64,000 nucleotides of DNA from Azospirillaceae bacterium (GTDB lineage: Bacteria; Pseudomonadota; Alphaproteobacteria; Azospirillales; Azospirillaceae): assembly GCA_028283825.1 (NCBI GenBank), contig JAPWJW010000001.1, forward strand, positions 310,001 to 374,000, read 5' to 3'. Position 1 is the first letter of the stretch, and every line of letters begins with the position of its first letter. The notes under the pieces were generated by a model. The model was not told the origin of the DNA and did not search any database. It saw only the letters and a list, made by a program, of their open reading frames with translations. Positions 36,301 to 46,915 of this stretch are shown here, piece by piece. Both the position numbers and the translations under genes were made by a program.

Positions 36301-39300
36301 CCCAGCAGGCCGGTGCTGCCGATGGTGAGGGCTGCAACGCTGCCGGTGATGGTACCGCCGGTCAGGTTCAGGATGCTGCCGATGGTGCCGATGCCGACAT
36401 CGATGCCATAGCTGCCACCGCTGATGAGACCACTGTTGGTCAGGGTGCCGATGGAACCGGACATGACGGTGGCGACCGCCGTGCTGCTGCCGCCCACCAC
36501 GATGACGGCGTCGGCCGCCACGCCGGTGGCGCCGGTGATGGTGCCGGTGTTGACCAGCGCCAGGATGGTGCCGGCATCGGCAACGCCGACGATGCTGCCG
36601 GTGATGGTGCCGCTGTTGGACAACTGGCCGATGGTGCTGGCGACGGTGCCGGCCCCGACGAACGCAACTTCATTAAGGACGCCGGTCACGCCGGCGATCC
36701 CGCCGCTGTTCACCAGCGTGCCGATGGTGCCGGCGTTGTCGATACCCAGGGCGCCCATGGTCACGCCGTTGCCCAGGGTGTAGGTGCCGGCGCCAAAGAT
36801 GGAGCCGGTGTTCACGAGGGTGCCGATCAATGCGTTGATGTTCTGCACGCCCGCCGCCGGCGCCGTGGCACTGACGATACCGGCGATCACGCCATTGTTT
36901 GCCAGCGTGCCGATGGTGCTGTGCAGCGTCGCCGTGCCCGTGCCCTGGCCACCATCGTTGGCAAGGCCGGTGCCGCCCAGGATCTGGCCGTTGTTCACCA
37001 GGCTGACGATGGTGCCGCCACCGTAGAGGCCGCCCGTGTTGTTCAGCAGGCCGTAGGAGATGGTGTTGCCGGTGATGGTGCCGGTGGCCTCATTGACCAG
37101 GCTGGCGATGGCGCCACCCTGGTTGTAGACGCCCATGCGCTGGCCACCCAGGATCTGGCCGGAATTGTCCAGGGTACCGAGGACGTTGTTGTTGCGCACG
37201 CCATACCAGGTGCTGGTGATGGTACCGGCGGCCTCATTCAGCAACGTGCCGATGGTGCCCAGATTGTCGATGCCGTAGTTGCGGATGGTGCCCGTGGTCG
37301 CGGCGGTGATCAGCCCGGCATTGTCCACCAGGCCGATGGTGCTGTCCGTCGACAGGTTGGCCAGGCCGACGCTGACACCCTGGATGGTGCCGCTGTTGAA
37401 CACCGTGCCGATGGTGCCGCCCAGGGCGAAAACATTGGTGGTGTTGGAGACGACGGTGCCCACGGTGGTGAGCGTCTGGAAGGCGATGGTGCCGGCGTTT
37501 TCCAGGCCGAACCCGCCCGTGCCGATCAGGGTGCCGGTGTTGGTCACCTTGCCGATGGCGCCGCTGTTGGCAATGCCGGCGGTGACGCCGCGGATGGTGC
37601 CGCCGACGTTGCTGATGTAGTCGACGTAACCGCTGATGCGGCCGCCGTAAATGGTGCTGGTGCCGTTGATCTGTAACGGCACGATCTCGGCTTCGTTGGA
37701 GATGCCGATGCTGCCGCTGATCAGGGCGGTGGCGTTGGTGCGGATGGTGCCGATGGTGCCGGCGTCGTTCTCGATGCCGATGGCGACGTACATGCCGTTG
37801 GAGGCGCCACACCCGCGATGATGCTGCCGGTACCGGCAGCACCGGTGCCGTTGGCGGTGATGGAAGTGATGGTGCCGTAGACGTTCTGAACGCCCACGCC
37901 CGGGGTCGGCACCCCGTTGACCGTGCCGCCCTGGGCCAGGATCAGGCCGGTGTTGAGGATGGTGCCGATGCTGGGGTGCAGGGTGGCGCTGGAGCTGTTG
38001 TTGCCGATGCCGGAACCGCCGACGATGGTGCCGGTGTTGCTGATGGTGCCGATGCCGCCGGCGCCGGTGAGGTTGGTGCCGTTGACGATGCCATAGGCGT
38101 AGGTGACGCCGCTGATGACACCGCCGGCCAGGTTCACCAGCGAGCTGATGCTGCCCCAGTTGTAGACGCCGCTGCGGTCGGTGCCCTTGATGGTGCCGCT
38201 GTTGGCCATGGTGACCAGCAGGCCGCCGGCGTTGCGCACGCCCCACCAGCCGGCGATGTAGCCCTTGTTGGTGATGCTGTTGATGGTGCCGGTGTTTTCC
38301 ACACCACCCTGGTGGACATCGGTCGAAACCCGGTCGGTGCTGAGGATGGTGCCGACGGTGCCGTTGACGATGGCCCCGATGCTGCCGGGGTTGACCACGC
38401 CGCCTTCCAGGCCGCTGAGGATGCCGCCGTTGGCCAGCGTGCCCAGGTGGCCACCACTGATGGCGGCCGTGCTGTACGAGGCGTTGGACACGGTATTGGA
38501 GACGCCCCGACTGAACGTGCCGTAGTTGGCGAAGCCGGCACCGCTGCCGCCGGTGACGACGCCGTAGTTGTTCAGCGTGCCGATGACGCCCGCGTTGACG
38601 ATGCCCGTGCGGGAGGCGGTGATGGTGCCGGTATTGTTCTGGATGAGGCCGATGGTGCCGATGATGGCCGTGATCGGCCCGCCGACCGTGCCGTTGGTCT
38701 GCTGGGTCAGGTCATTGGGTTCGTTGCTGATGCCGACAACGCCGGAGATCGAGCCGGTGTTGAACACCGTGCCGATGATGCCGCCGCCGTTCTCGATGCC
38801 GATGGCGACTATTGACACCCACGGCGGTGCCGCTGGCCCGGATGACGCCGGCGTTGGAGATGGAGCCGATGACCGCCAGCACGTTCTGGATGCCGACACC
38901 CGGGCCGGTGCCGCCGGTGGCGATGATGGAGCCGACGGTCCCCGCGATGGAACCGTTGGTCAGCTGGGTGATGCTGGTCACCAGGGCGCCGGTGGAAAGG
39001 TTACCCTGCACGCCCAGGCCGGAACCGCCGGTGATGAGGCCGTAGTTGGTCAGCGTGCCCAGCTTGCCGCCGGCGCCGGCATTGGTGCCGATCACCAGGC
39101 CGTAGGAGCTGGCGTCACCGATGATGCCGGCGCCGCCGTTGTTGTACAGCTGGCCGATGGTGCCGGAGGAATAAACGCCGCTGCGCAGGTCGCCCTTGAT
39201 GATGCCGTTGTTGTTCAGCGTGCCGATGCTGCCACTGTTGCGGACGCCCCACACGCCCTCGATCGTGCCCGGAATGGTGCCCAGGGTGCCGACGAAGCTG

Positions 39301-40319
39301 GTGTTGACCAGGGTGCCGATGGTGCCGGCATTGTCGACGCCGCCGAAATGGCCGCTGGTGGTGCCGTGGTCCGTGCCGATGATGAGGCCGCTGTTGTTCA
39401 GCGTGCCGATGCTGCCGCTGGTCACGGTGTTCAGCACGCCGCCCAGCAGGCCGCTGATGGTGCCGTTGTTGACCAGGGTGCCGATGGTGCCGCCCACGGG
39501 GGTGACACCGGCGCCACTACCCGACACCACGTTGCTGCGATTGCCGGAATTGTCCAGGCCGGCGACGCCACTACCGGTGATGCGGCCGTCGTTGGCCAGG
39601 CTGCCGATGACGGCGCCGTTGGCCAAGCCGGCCTGGACCCCCGCGATAAGGCCGGAATTATAGGCCTGGGCGACGGTGCCCAATGTCACCGATACCGGAG
39701 CCCCGCCGATGGACGCCAGCGTGGCAAAGGCGAAGTTCAGGATGCCCAGGCTGCCGCTGATGGTGCCGGTATTGGTCAGGGTTTGGATGATCCCGTCTGT
39801 ACTGATCCCCAGGGAGGCCCCTACCAGGGTGCCGGCATTTGACAGTACCCCGACCCGACCCGCGCGAAGCACGGACACGGCGGCATAATTGCCGCCGGAA
39901 ATGGTGCCGCTGTTGATGATCGAACCAGCGCTGCCGCTGACGAGAAGACCGGTACCGGCACCGGCGATGGCGCCCCCGGCCGCATTGACCAGCGTGCCGA
40001 TGCTGGACCCGCTCCGCAGGCCCACACCACTGAAGGTGCCGGAAATCAGCCCGTTATTGCTGATGCTGCCCAGCGTGCCGGAATTCACGACCGCGGTGCT
40101 GCCGCCGACGATGATGCTGCCGCCCGGGGAGACAGTGACGTTGCCGGAGGACGGGTTCGCCACCTGGATGGTGGTGGGGCTGGAAATGGTGGTGTCCGCC
40201 CGGGCGGCCCCCGCGGCCGCCAGGACCGTGACGATGGCCAGGGCGGAGGAGCCGGCCAGAAGAGCGCGCGCGCGATCACGACGACGGGCGGCGCCCATCG
40301 TTTCGACAGTCCCAACCAT
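33378..40319 (-). CDS. Very large type V autotransporter, modular passenger, two frameshifts
   Basis: If read as one gene it encodes about 2,300 residues. The ATG at 40319 begins an extended signal peptide (cleavage after ARA, residue about 41). The passenger is built of many short IGTLxNxGxIxG repeats, typical of beta-helical adhesins, arranged in three homologous modules, then a series of VTVSGGxVS-type repeats and a C-terminal beta-barrel (about 33378-34200, ending GFRLSW with the expected aromatic last residue). The frame shifts twice, near 38807-38822 and 37803-37815, by +1 then -1, so outer segments share one frame. These could be assembly errors in repeats or true mutations. The barrel and signal sequence look functional. 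Monocistronic, about 100 nt leader. Confidence 0.85.
36650..40170 (-). repeat. Three diverged passenger modules of the autotransporter
   Basis: Each module of roughly 350 residues contains the same marker series: a GVRN block, then G(V/M)Y, an SYGL or AYGIV block, an LG(T)L..N(T/N)G(T/Q)I(V/L)GG(S/T)GL block, and GV(G)(I/V)QN followed by VAIGIEN or LGIDN. The joints fall near 38815, 37809 and about 36750; boundaries are approximate because the shorter repeats blur them. Confidence 0.6.
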
Positions 40320-40979
40320 AGCTTATAGCCCCTTCAGCTTTATTTCCGGGGCGGCGCCAGACCACGCCCCCCAATGCCCAACCGCCGCGGCGGCTCGATT
40401 ACCACCGTAGCATTTAAGCAAATTCTCTACTGATTTAGGGGTATGTCGTCAAGTTGATGAAGGGGCGCCATGTGAAGAATGTTCAAATTTCATATGTGGT
40501 TAACAAACATAAATGCCGATGCTGAAGTCTTAAAGTGACGAAATGTGATAATTTGCGGACGCTTATCAGCGTTAATGGCCGTTAATATGGAATTTATATT
40601 GGAAATTTTCTCGTCGTTTGCCACATAATCAAATAAGGGCAACCTTTGCGAAGCAATGGCAGCGGACGTAACTTTCGAAGTTCTGGATAAGGGGATATGG
40701 CTCAGAAGATGGCAACCGTCCCCCGCAAACCAGTTGGCACGGCAAATCTTTTCTTCAAATCATTGATTTCTTATTTGCCTGCCCATCAGGCTGCGTAACG
40801 GCGGGTGCTCAATAACGCACGGCTGGGCAAGGAAGACCCTGAATATCCGATGTTTACCGGAGCGCGCGCTTGGTAATGGCGCCGCCTGGATCGCGTTTTA
40901 GGCGATGACGCGCCGGATTTTGAAGTGTGGATTACAAGCCCCGCCGTGAGGCCGGATGCGGCACTTCGCCCTACCCCAA
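40320..40979. other. 660-nt AT-rich intergenic region upstream of the autotransporter
   Basis: No convincing gene. It is markedly AT-rich between about 40410 and 40660, contains the candidate promoter at 40424-40452, and further upstream a short frame on the minus strand (40786-40983) without family character. Its length and composition suggest regulatory sequence. Confidence 0.6.
40424..40452 (-). promoter_or_regulatory. Possible sigma-70 promoter of the autotransporter
   Basis: On the minus strand TTGACG (at 40447-40452) is followed after 17 nt by TAGAGA (40424-40429), giving a transcript start near 40417 and a leader of about 100 nt. The -35 is good, the -10 weak. Confidence 0.35.
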
Positions 40980-41402
40980 TCAATCCGCCGCCTTGGGCGG
41001 CTGGGCGAACTGGATCAGGTAGTTGGCGTAGTCGACCACCTTCAGCTTGAAATCCAGGCTTTCATTACCGGCCATGGCGCGGGCGATGATCATGTGGTTG
41101 CCGACGATGGTGGGCGTCAGCTTGAAGATGCCGGCGGCCCCTTTCAAACGGGGATAATAGTTGGGGTCCACCGGCTTTTCCTTGGCCGCCAGGCGCTCCA
41201 GCGCCTCTTCCTCCGTCAGGTCGCCCGCGTCGACCTTCTTCACCAGGGCCCAGTCCGTCTCCCCGCCCCAGCCGGCGGCGATGGCGGCCGCCACGGCGTC
41301 GGCGTCATCGGCCACGCCCACCTTGAAGATGTTCTTGGGCAGGCCGACGTCGGACGCCCATTTGGAGAAGCCGGCGCTGCGCGCGACGAAAAGAATGGCC
41401 AT
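40980..41402 (-). CDS. Conserved-looking hypothetical protein, 140 aa
   Basis: Not recognised by function. Starts MAILFVARSAGFSKWASDVG, a soluble protein with mixed alpha/beta character and no signal peptide. A middle part is acidic (DAGDLTEEEALERLAAKEKP), the end helical (KLKVVDYANYLIQFAQ). The first residues suggest a compact cytoplasmic domain. Transcribed away from the pilus operon. Confidence 0.65.
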   Translation of the reverse strand: MAILFVARSAGFSKWASDVGLPKNIFKVGVADDADAVAAAIAAGWGGETDWALVKKVDAGDLTEEEALERLAAKEKPVDPNYYPRLKGAAGIFKLTPTIVGNHMIIARAMAGNESLDFKLKVVDYANYLIQFAQPPKAAD

Positions 41403-41640
41403 GGCGGTCGTACCGAAGATCGTCGGTGAAGTAGAGAACCCAACCTCTACCGCAGCGTCGCCGCGCTGACCAGGATTACCCTGCCGGTATTAGCATCACA
41501 CCCGAAATAATTCGCGCGAAGATGGCGCGGAAGCGGATGCAACACCGCCAACATCTGGGTATGGTTGGCGCGACGCTGCCCACTCTTAAGGAATAGAGGA
41601 TCGGGGCGGCGGCACCGCCCAATTCGGTGCCGTAAAAGAC

Positions 41641-42450
41641 GTGAACACTTTCAAAAGACGCGGGCGGCTTCGCATGTCGGCAATCTTCCGAATTCCCAAT
41701 CCCCGGCGGCATCTGGCCCCGCTGGCCATCCTGCTGCTGGCCCTGGCCGGCCTGGTACCGATGCAGGCCGCCCGGGCATCCTTCCGCCTGGTGCCCATCG
41801 AAATGGACATGGAGCCCAGCGGCCGCGGCGCCACCCAGATCTTCCGGGTGGAGAATGACGGCAAGGATCCGGTGGCCATCGACGTGAAGGTCATGGCCCG
41901 CGGCATGGACCAGGATGGCCAGGACATCCTGACCGACGTGGAGGACAGCTTCGCCATCTTCCCCGAACAGATCATCCTGAAGCCGGGCGAGAACCAATCC
42001 ATCCGCGTGCAGTGGGTGGGCGACCCCAAGCCGGCCAAGGAACTGCCCTTCCGCCTGGTGGCGGAGCAGTTGCCCATCGATCTGGGCGAAACCCCCACCC
42101 AGGGCGGACAGGTCAAGCTGCTGGTCAAGTACGTGGCCTCGCTCTACGTCGTGCCGGAAGGCGCCAAGCCCAAGCTGACCGTCGTGTCGGCCGAGCCGAA
42201 GCCGGCCATCGCACCCGCCACCGGCACGGTGATGGAGGTGGTGGTGCGCAACGACGGCGCCTCGCGCCAGGTGATGCGCGACCTGGAACTGACGGCGCAG
42301 GTGGGGGGCAAGACCGTCACCCTGCGCAAGGAACAGCTGACCGGCATGGTGGGTGAGAACGTGCTGGCGGGGGTCACGCGCCGCTTCCACATACCATGGC
42401 CGGCCGACCTGCCCCAGGGCCCGGCCACCGTGACCCTGTCCGTGCCCTGA
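41641..42450 (+). CDS. Periplasmic pilus chaperone (PapD-like)
   Basis: About 258-269 residues with a signal peptide (core LAPLAILLLALAGL, cleavage after ARA) and two immunoglobulin-like domains. Typical features are FRVENDGKDPVAIDVKV in the first domain and the subunit-binding lysine/arginine region (GENQSIRVQW, ELPFRLVAEQLPI). It binds pilin subunits in the periplasm and delivers them to the usher. First gene of the operon. GTG 41641 and ATG 41674 are both possible starts; a hairpin CGGCACCG/CGGTGCCG (41610-41617/41625-41632) precedes them. Confidence 0.88.
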   Translation: MNTFKRRGRLRMSAIFRIPNPRRHLAPLAILLLALAGLVPMQAARASFRLVPIEMDMEPSGRGATQIFRVENDGKDPVAIDVKVMARGMDQDGQDILTDVEDSFAIFPEQIILKPGENQSIRVQWVGDPKPAKELPFRLVAEQLPIDLGETPTQGGQVKLLVKYVASLYVVPEGAKPKLTVVSAEPKPAIAPATGTVMEVVVRNDGASRQVMRDLELTAQVGGKTVTLRKEQLTGMVGENVLAGVTRRFHIPWPADLPQGPATVTLSVP

Positions 42451-42463
42451 CACGAGGCCGGCG

Positions 42464-45097
42464 GTGCAACCGTCACGCCAGCACCCCTTACCGGATTCGC
42501 AACACCGCCCCGGCCGATCACGCCGGGGCGTGTTCGTGTTCGCCCTGTGCGCGGCGTTTTCCCTGCTGCTGTCCGCCCCATCCGTGAAGGCGCAATCCCC
42601 CACCGCCAGCCAAAGCAGCGAGGATTTGTTCGAGAAGACCTTCGGCAAGAAGAAAAAGGCGGAGAAGGCCACCACCCTGGACCTGCCGGTGAAGGTGGAG
42701 GGGCGGGAGATGGGCCAGGTGCCGGCCAAGGTGGCCCCGGACCCGGCCGACACCCAGGTGGATCTGAACCGCCTGGCCCTGCTGCTGCGCGACTTCGTCC
42801 AGCCCAAGGCGCTCAGCGACCTGAAGGCCCTGGCCGGCCCCGACGGCTTCGGCAAGATCGGCGCCTTGGTCGCCAACGGCAAGGGCGACGCCATCAGCCT
42901 GGCGTTCGACGCCAAGGAACTGACCCTGGCGGTGGCGGTGCCGCCGGCCCTGCGCGCCCAGCGGTCGCTGACTGTGGTCAACCGCGCCAACGCGGCCGAC
43001 GGCTACCAGGTGCTGGAGCCGGCGGACGTCGCCTCCTACGTCAATCTGCGCGCGGCGCAAATCTTCCTGGCCCAGCCCGACACCGACAGCGGCGGCTACC
43101 GCCAGCCCCTGCTGCTGGGCCTGGACGGCGGCGGCAACATCGACGGCTGGTCCTATGAATGGGAGGGGGAGTACCAGGAACAGTACAGCCACCATTTCAT
43201 GCGCGGCCCCGCCCGCCTGATCCGCGATTTCCCCGATGACGCCGTGCGCCTGCAGGCCGGCGACCTGGACTATTCCATCACCGGCATCCAGACCAACCGC
43301 CCGCTGGCCGGCCTGTCCATCGCCCGCAATTACACCCTGCAGCCCTACCGCGCCATCCAGCCGACCGGCAGCCAGAACTTCGTCCTGGACTCACCCTCCA
43401 CCGTGGAGGTGCTGGTGAACGGCCGCCCCACCCGGGTGTTCCGGGAAGAGGCGGGGCCGGTGTCCCTGTCGGACTTTCCGGGAACGTCGGGCACCAACGA
43501 TGTGGAGGTGCGCATCACCGACGCCTTCGGCCGCACCCAGACCATCGACTTCCCCTTTTTCTTCGACGCCGAACTGCTGGCGGCCGGGGTGTCGGAGTTC
43601 AACTACACCGTGGGGGTGCCCTACACCACCGGCAGCGACCGCCTGATCTATGACCAGAGCCGCCCCACATTTTCGGGATATCACCGCCAGGGCATCACCG
43701 ACAGTCTGACCGTGGGCGCCAGCCTGCAGGCCGACAAGAGCCAGCAGGTGCTGGGGGCGGAAGCCCTGTTCGTCACCGGCATCGGCACCATCGGCATCGA
43801 CCCGGGCGCCAGCCTGGGCGCGTCGCGGGGCGCGTCCCTGGACCTGACCTACCGCGACTACACCAATGAAGAGGCGTTCTATCAGCAGCGCACCCTGACC
43901 GCCCAGGGCGCCTGGCGGTCGGGCGGCTATACCAGCCTGGGCACCATCCCCGCCCGCAACACCGTGGCCTATGATCTGTCGGCGCGGCTGGGACAGCCGC
44001 TGGACGAGGATCTGACCGCCACCCTGAGCGGCCGCTATCAGCTGGTGCGCGACCCCAGCCAGATCGACGGCTATTCGGTGGATCTGGGTTTCCGCCGCCG
44101 CTTCGGCCGCCACGCCACCCTGGAATTCACGCTCAGCCGCGCCCGTAACACCGTGACGGGTGAGGCCGACAACAGCGCCTATGTCGCCTTCCGCTACACC
44201 TTCGGCGACGGCGTGCAGTCCGCCGGCCTGACGGTGGACACCCTGACCCGCCAGCGCGAACTGGACTGGCGTTACCAGGACCCCTGGCCCACTGACAGCT
44301 GGAACCTGGACCTGGACGCCATCAACACCACCGGCACCTACCAGGCCAACGGCACCATCGGCTACACCATGGACCGGTTCGAGGCGTCGGTGCGCCACGA
44401 CTACAGCCAGCGCCTGTCGACCGTCGGCGGACCGGTGGAGAATGATGAACGCACGACCCTGAACTTCGCCACCGGCCTGGTCTTCGCCGATGGGCATGTG
44501 GGCGTCACCCGGCCGGTGACCAACAGCTTCGCCATGGTGGTCCCCCACCCCCGCATCGCGGACGAGGAGGTGGGCGTGGACCCGGTGACGGGCCATTACC
44601 TGTCGTCCAGCGACTGGCTGGGGCCGCCGGTGGTGCCCAACATCTCCGCCTACCTGGTGCGGCCGCTGCTGCTGGACGTGCCGGACGCGCCCATCGGCTA
44701 TGACATCGGCAACGACCGGCCCGCCGTGGTGCCGGGCAACCATACCGGCACGCTGGTGCCCATCGGCACCGACGCCACCGTGTCGCTGGAAGGCGCGCTG
44801 CTGGATGCGGAGGGCAAACCCCTGGTCCTGGCCGCCGGGACCCTGCGCCGGGCCGACGGCAAGCCGGCGCCGGGCGGAAAGGACGCCAAGGCCAATGCGG
44901 AGGTGCCGTTCTTCACCAACCGCAAGGGCCGCTTCCGCGTCGAAGGCGTCCGGCCGGGCGATTGGGTGATGACCCTGAACGGCGTGGCGCACAAACCCAT
45001 CCCGGTGACCGTGCCGCGCGGGGCGGAGGGCGCCCTGCCCCTGGGCGAGGTGCATCTGGTTCCCCTGGCCGGCGCCCCGCCAAAAGACAAACCATGA
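42464..45097 (+). CDS. Outer-membrane pilus usher (FimD/CU family)
   Basis: 877 residues from GTG 42464, with an N-terminal signal (FVFALCAAFSLLLSAPSVKA, cleavage near residue 44), an N-terminal domain, a central beta-barrel (about residues 230-720; NFVLDSPSTVEVLVNGRPTR resembles the plug) and a C-terminal carboxypeptidase-like domain. It secretes and assembles subunits across the outer membrane. The VNGRP and FPGTSGTNDVEV motifs and the spore-coat-U-like subunits beside it suggest an archaic/sigma-type chaperone-usher system rather than a type 1 pilus. A Lys-rich stretch follows the signal peptide (FGKKKKAEKA), which is unusual. Confidence 0.9.
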   Translation: MQPSRQHPLPDSQHRPGRSRRGVFVFALCAAFSLLLSAPSVKAQSPTASQSSEDLFEKTFGKKKKAEKATTLDLPVKVEGREMGQVPAKVAPDPADTQVDLNRLALLLRDFVQPKALSDLKALAGPDGFGKIGALVANGKGDAISLAFDAKELTLAVAVPPALRAQRSLTVVNRANAADGYQVLEPADVASYVNLRAAQIFLAQPDTDSGGYRQPLLLGLDGGGNIDGWSYEWEGEYQEQYSHHFMRGPARLIRDFPDDAVRLQAGDLDYSITGIQTNRPLAGLSIARNYTLQPYRAIQPTGSQNFVLDSPSTVEVLVNGRPTRVFREEAGPVSLSDFPGTSGTNDVEVRITDAFGRTQTIDFPFFFDAELLAAGVSEFNYTVGVPYTTGSDRLIYDQSRPTFSGYHRQGITDSLTVGASLQADKSQQVLGAEALFVTGIGTIGIDPGASLGASRGASLDLTYRDYTNEEAFYQQRTLTAQGAWRSGGYTSLGTIPARNTVAYDLSARLGQPLDEDLTATLSGRYQLVRDPSQIDGYSVDLGFRRRFGRHATLEFTLSRARNTVTGEADNSAYVAFRYTFGDGVQSAGLTVDTLTRQRELDWRYQDPWPTDSWNLDLDAINTTGTYQANGTIGYTMDRFEASVRHDYSQRLSTVGGPVENDERTTLNFATGLVFADGHVGVTRPVTNSFAMVVPHPRIADEEVGVDPVTGHYLSSSDWLGPPVVPNISAYLVRPLLLDVPDAPIGYDIGNDRPAVVPGNHTGTLVPIGTDATVSLEGALLDAEGKPLVLAAGTLRRADGKPAPGGKDAKANAEVPFFTNRKGRFRVEGVRPGDWVMTLNGVAHKPIPVTVPRGAEGALPLGEVHLVPLAGAPPKDKP

Positions 45098-45198
45098 GCG
45101 GCGCGGAACGCTTCTTGCGTAAAGATGGAACGGGCCGCCTTCCGGCCCATCCGCTTGCCCGGGTGCGTCCCGGCGATGAGGCCGTTATTTTGAACACC

Positions 45199-46155
45199 AT
45201 GCGACAGCCGCCCCGCCACTTCGCCCCCCGCCTCCGCCCCTGGGCGCTGCTGATCCTTTTCCTGCTGTTGTGCGGGGCGGCCCTGCCAGCGCGGGCGGCC
45301 CAGTCCTGCTACGCCCAGCTGACCGGCCTGTCGCAGGTGACGCCGGTCAGCAGCTACGACCCCTTCGCCAGCCTGCTGCCGCCCACATACAACACGGTGA
45401 CGGTGCAGTATCTGGCGGGCAGCAACTGCACCTTCGGCATCGGCATCGACACCGGCCTGTGGGGCAGCACCCGGCGCATGCTGGGCCTGACCGGCAACTG
45501 GCTGACCTATGATCTGTACAAGGACGCCGCGCTGACCCAGCGGGTGGGTGACAGCAGCACGGGAAACACCAGCAACCTGATCACCGGGTCGGTCAGCAAC
45601 GGCCGCAACAGCCAGACCGCCACCCTGGGCTTCTACAGCACCGTGCCGGCGGGGCAACTGGTGGGATCGTCCTACTACTTCGACCAGGTGACGGTGACGC
45701 TGTACCAACTGAACAGCGCCGGCACCATCGTCGCCATCATGGACACCGCCATCGTCCAGGTGCGGACGACCGTCCGCACCTCCGTCTCCGCCACCATCAA
45801 TGTCGGCGGCCTGCGCACGACGCTGGGGGCCGCCACCGCCAACGTGGATTTCGGCGAACTGACCACCGGCGCCAGCCGCAGCTTCGACCTGGAGGTGGCG
45901 GGCAACACCGGCTACACGGTCACGGTGCAGTCGCAGAACGGCGGGCAGATGGTGAACAGCGCCGCCAACACCCGCATCCCCTACAGCATGACGGTGGACG
46001 GCAGGGGCATATCGTCCAGCGGCACCGCCACCTTGAACTACTACAGTTATTCCAGCCTGGACCGGCACACCTTCGTCATCGTCATGGGCGACGTCACCAA
46101 GGTGATCGCCGGCACCTACACGGATTATCTTCTGATGACGGTCACCGCCAATTAA
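45199..46155 (+). CDS. Spore-coat-U-type pilus tip subunit or adhesin
   Basis: About 318 residues from the ATG at 45199 with a signal peptide (LLILFLLLCGAALPARA) then two domains: an N-terminal one with CYAQLTG...NCTFGIGIDTG and a C-terminal SCPU-like domain (VDFGELTTGASRSFDLEVAGN). An earlier in-frame ATG at 45094 overlaps the usher stop as ATGA and would add 35 residues before the signal peptide; the overlap argues for coupling, the signal peptide for the later start. Two-domain subunits encoded behind the usher are usually tip adhesins. Confidence 0.82.
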   Translation: MRQPPRHFAPRLRPWALLILFLLLCGAALPARAAQSCYAQLTGLSQVTPVSSYDPFASLLPPTYNTVTVQYLAGSNCTFGIGIDTGLWGSTRRMLGLTGNWLTYDLYKDAALTQRVGDSSTGNTSNLITGSVSNGRNSQTATLGFYSTVPAGQLVGSSYYFDQVTVTLYQLNSAGTIVAIMDTAIVQVRTTVRTSVSATINVGGLRTTLGAATANVDFGELTTGASRSFDLEVAGNTGYTVTVQSQNGGQMVNSAANTRIPYSMTVDGRGISSSGTATLNYYSYSSLDRHTFVIVMGDVTKVIAGTYTDYLLMTVTAN

Positions 46156-46174
46156 CGTTTGCGGTGTACCATGG

Positions 46175-46223
46175 CGCTGGATCAAGCGTGGGGCCGGCCC
46201 ATTTGACCCTCATTGATCCAGCG
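46175..46223 (+). promoter_or_regulatory. Long stem-loop between tip-subunit and major-pilin genes
   Basis: CGCTGGATCAA (46175-46185) and TTGATCCAGCG (46213-46223) are perfectly complementary with 27 nt between. It starts about 20 nt after the tip-subunit stop and lies upstream of the pilin ribosome binding site. Probably a processing, stabilising or partial-termination structure that sets a high pilin-to-tip ratio. No U-run follows. Confidence 0.6.
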
Positions 46224-46300
46224 TAAGGGACCGCACAAGGCGGTTCCCTATCATCACCGACAGGGACGCCCGAAAGGGGACGCCCCCTTGGGAGACTGAA

Positions 46301-46822
46301 ATGTCCCATCTTTCGTACCCCACCCCCCATGGCACCCACCATCATGGCGTCTGCCTGGCCCTGACCGTCGCCGCCACCCTGGCGCTGGCATCCAGCCTGT
46401 GGGCCTCGGCCGCCTGGGCCGACGGCAGCAGCGGCACCATCCATCTCAGCGCCACCGTCGCCACCGTCTGCACCGTGTCGGTCACCGACAGCAACGCCAC
46501 CCTGGACCTGGTCAACGGGCAGAACAGCCTGACCGTGGGTTCGGTGACGGAGCAGTGCAACGCCGGCAACGGCTATACCGTCTCCGTCGCGTCGGCCAAC
46601 AGCGGCGTGCTGAAAAGCAGCAGCAGCACCACCACCACGTCGGTGCCCTACAACCTGACCTACGACAGCAACACCGCCAGCAAGACCGGCACCCTGACCG
46701 CCGACCGCACCACCGCCACGCAAAACCGCCAGGGCACCCTGGCCGTCAGCCTGCCGGGTAACGCCCAAGCCGTCGCGGGCCACTACCAGGACACGGTCAC
46801 CGTCTCCATCGCCGCCAAGTAA
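46301..46822 (+). CDS. Spore-coat-U-type major pilus subunit
   Basis: 173 residues with a signal peptide (cleavage after AWA, near residue 40) and one SCPU-like immunoglobulin domain: two cysteines ([17 protein letters not shown]), Thr/Ser-rich strands and a C-terminal [15 protein letters not shown], the conserved end strand of this subunit family. ATG at 46301 with GGGAG upstream. The likely polymerising shaft subunit of the operon: chaperone, usher, tip, shaft. Confidence 0.85.
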   Translation: MSHLSYPTPHGTHHHGVCLALTVAATLALASSLWASAAWADGSSGTIHLSATVATVCTVSVTDSNATLDLVNGQNSLTVGSVTEQCNAGNGYTVSVASANSGVLKSSSSTTTTSVPYNLTYDSNTASKTGTLTADRTTATQNRQGTLAVSLPGNAQAVAGHYQDTVTVSIAAK

Positions 46823-46915
46823 GCGAAAACGCTTGCGCTTTCGCTGATACCGCCCCGATCCTGACCCCCTGATGCCGGCCCCTTGCGGGGGGCCGGACGA
46901 TAATGAGGGGAAGCG

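Noticed and set aside
34908-37676. A 922-codon open frame on the plus strand opposite the autotransporter.
   Set aside because: It is a shadow of the repetitive passenger: its translation is low-complexity (GAGD/HRHG-like), has no family motif, and exists only because the passenger codons lack stops on the other strand.
36000-40300. CRISPR-like regular repeats.
   Set aside because: The periodic signal comes from coding repeats (IGTLxNxG) of the autotransporter; there are no identical repeats with unique spacers and no cas genes.
40733-40750. Possible sigma-54 site (TTGGCACGGCAAATC).
   Set aside because: The -24 half is perfect but there is no TTGC at the -12 position, so it cannot work as an RpoN promoter in either direction.
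40786-40983. Short minus-strand frame in the intergenic region upstream of the autotransporter.
   Set aside because: No ribosome binding site, no recognisable domain, and it overlaps the end of the next gene; composition fits random sequence.
41558-41575. Sigma-54-like sequence upstream of the pilus operon (TTGGCGCGACGCTGCC).
   Set aside because: Spacing between the GG and GC elements is one base short and the -12 element is incomplete.
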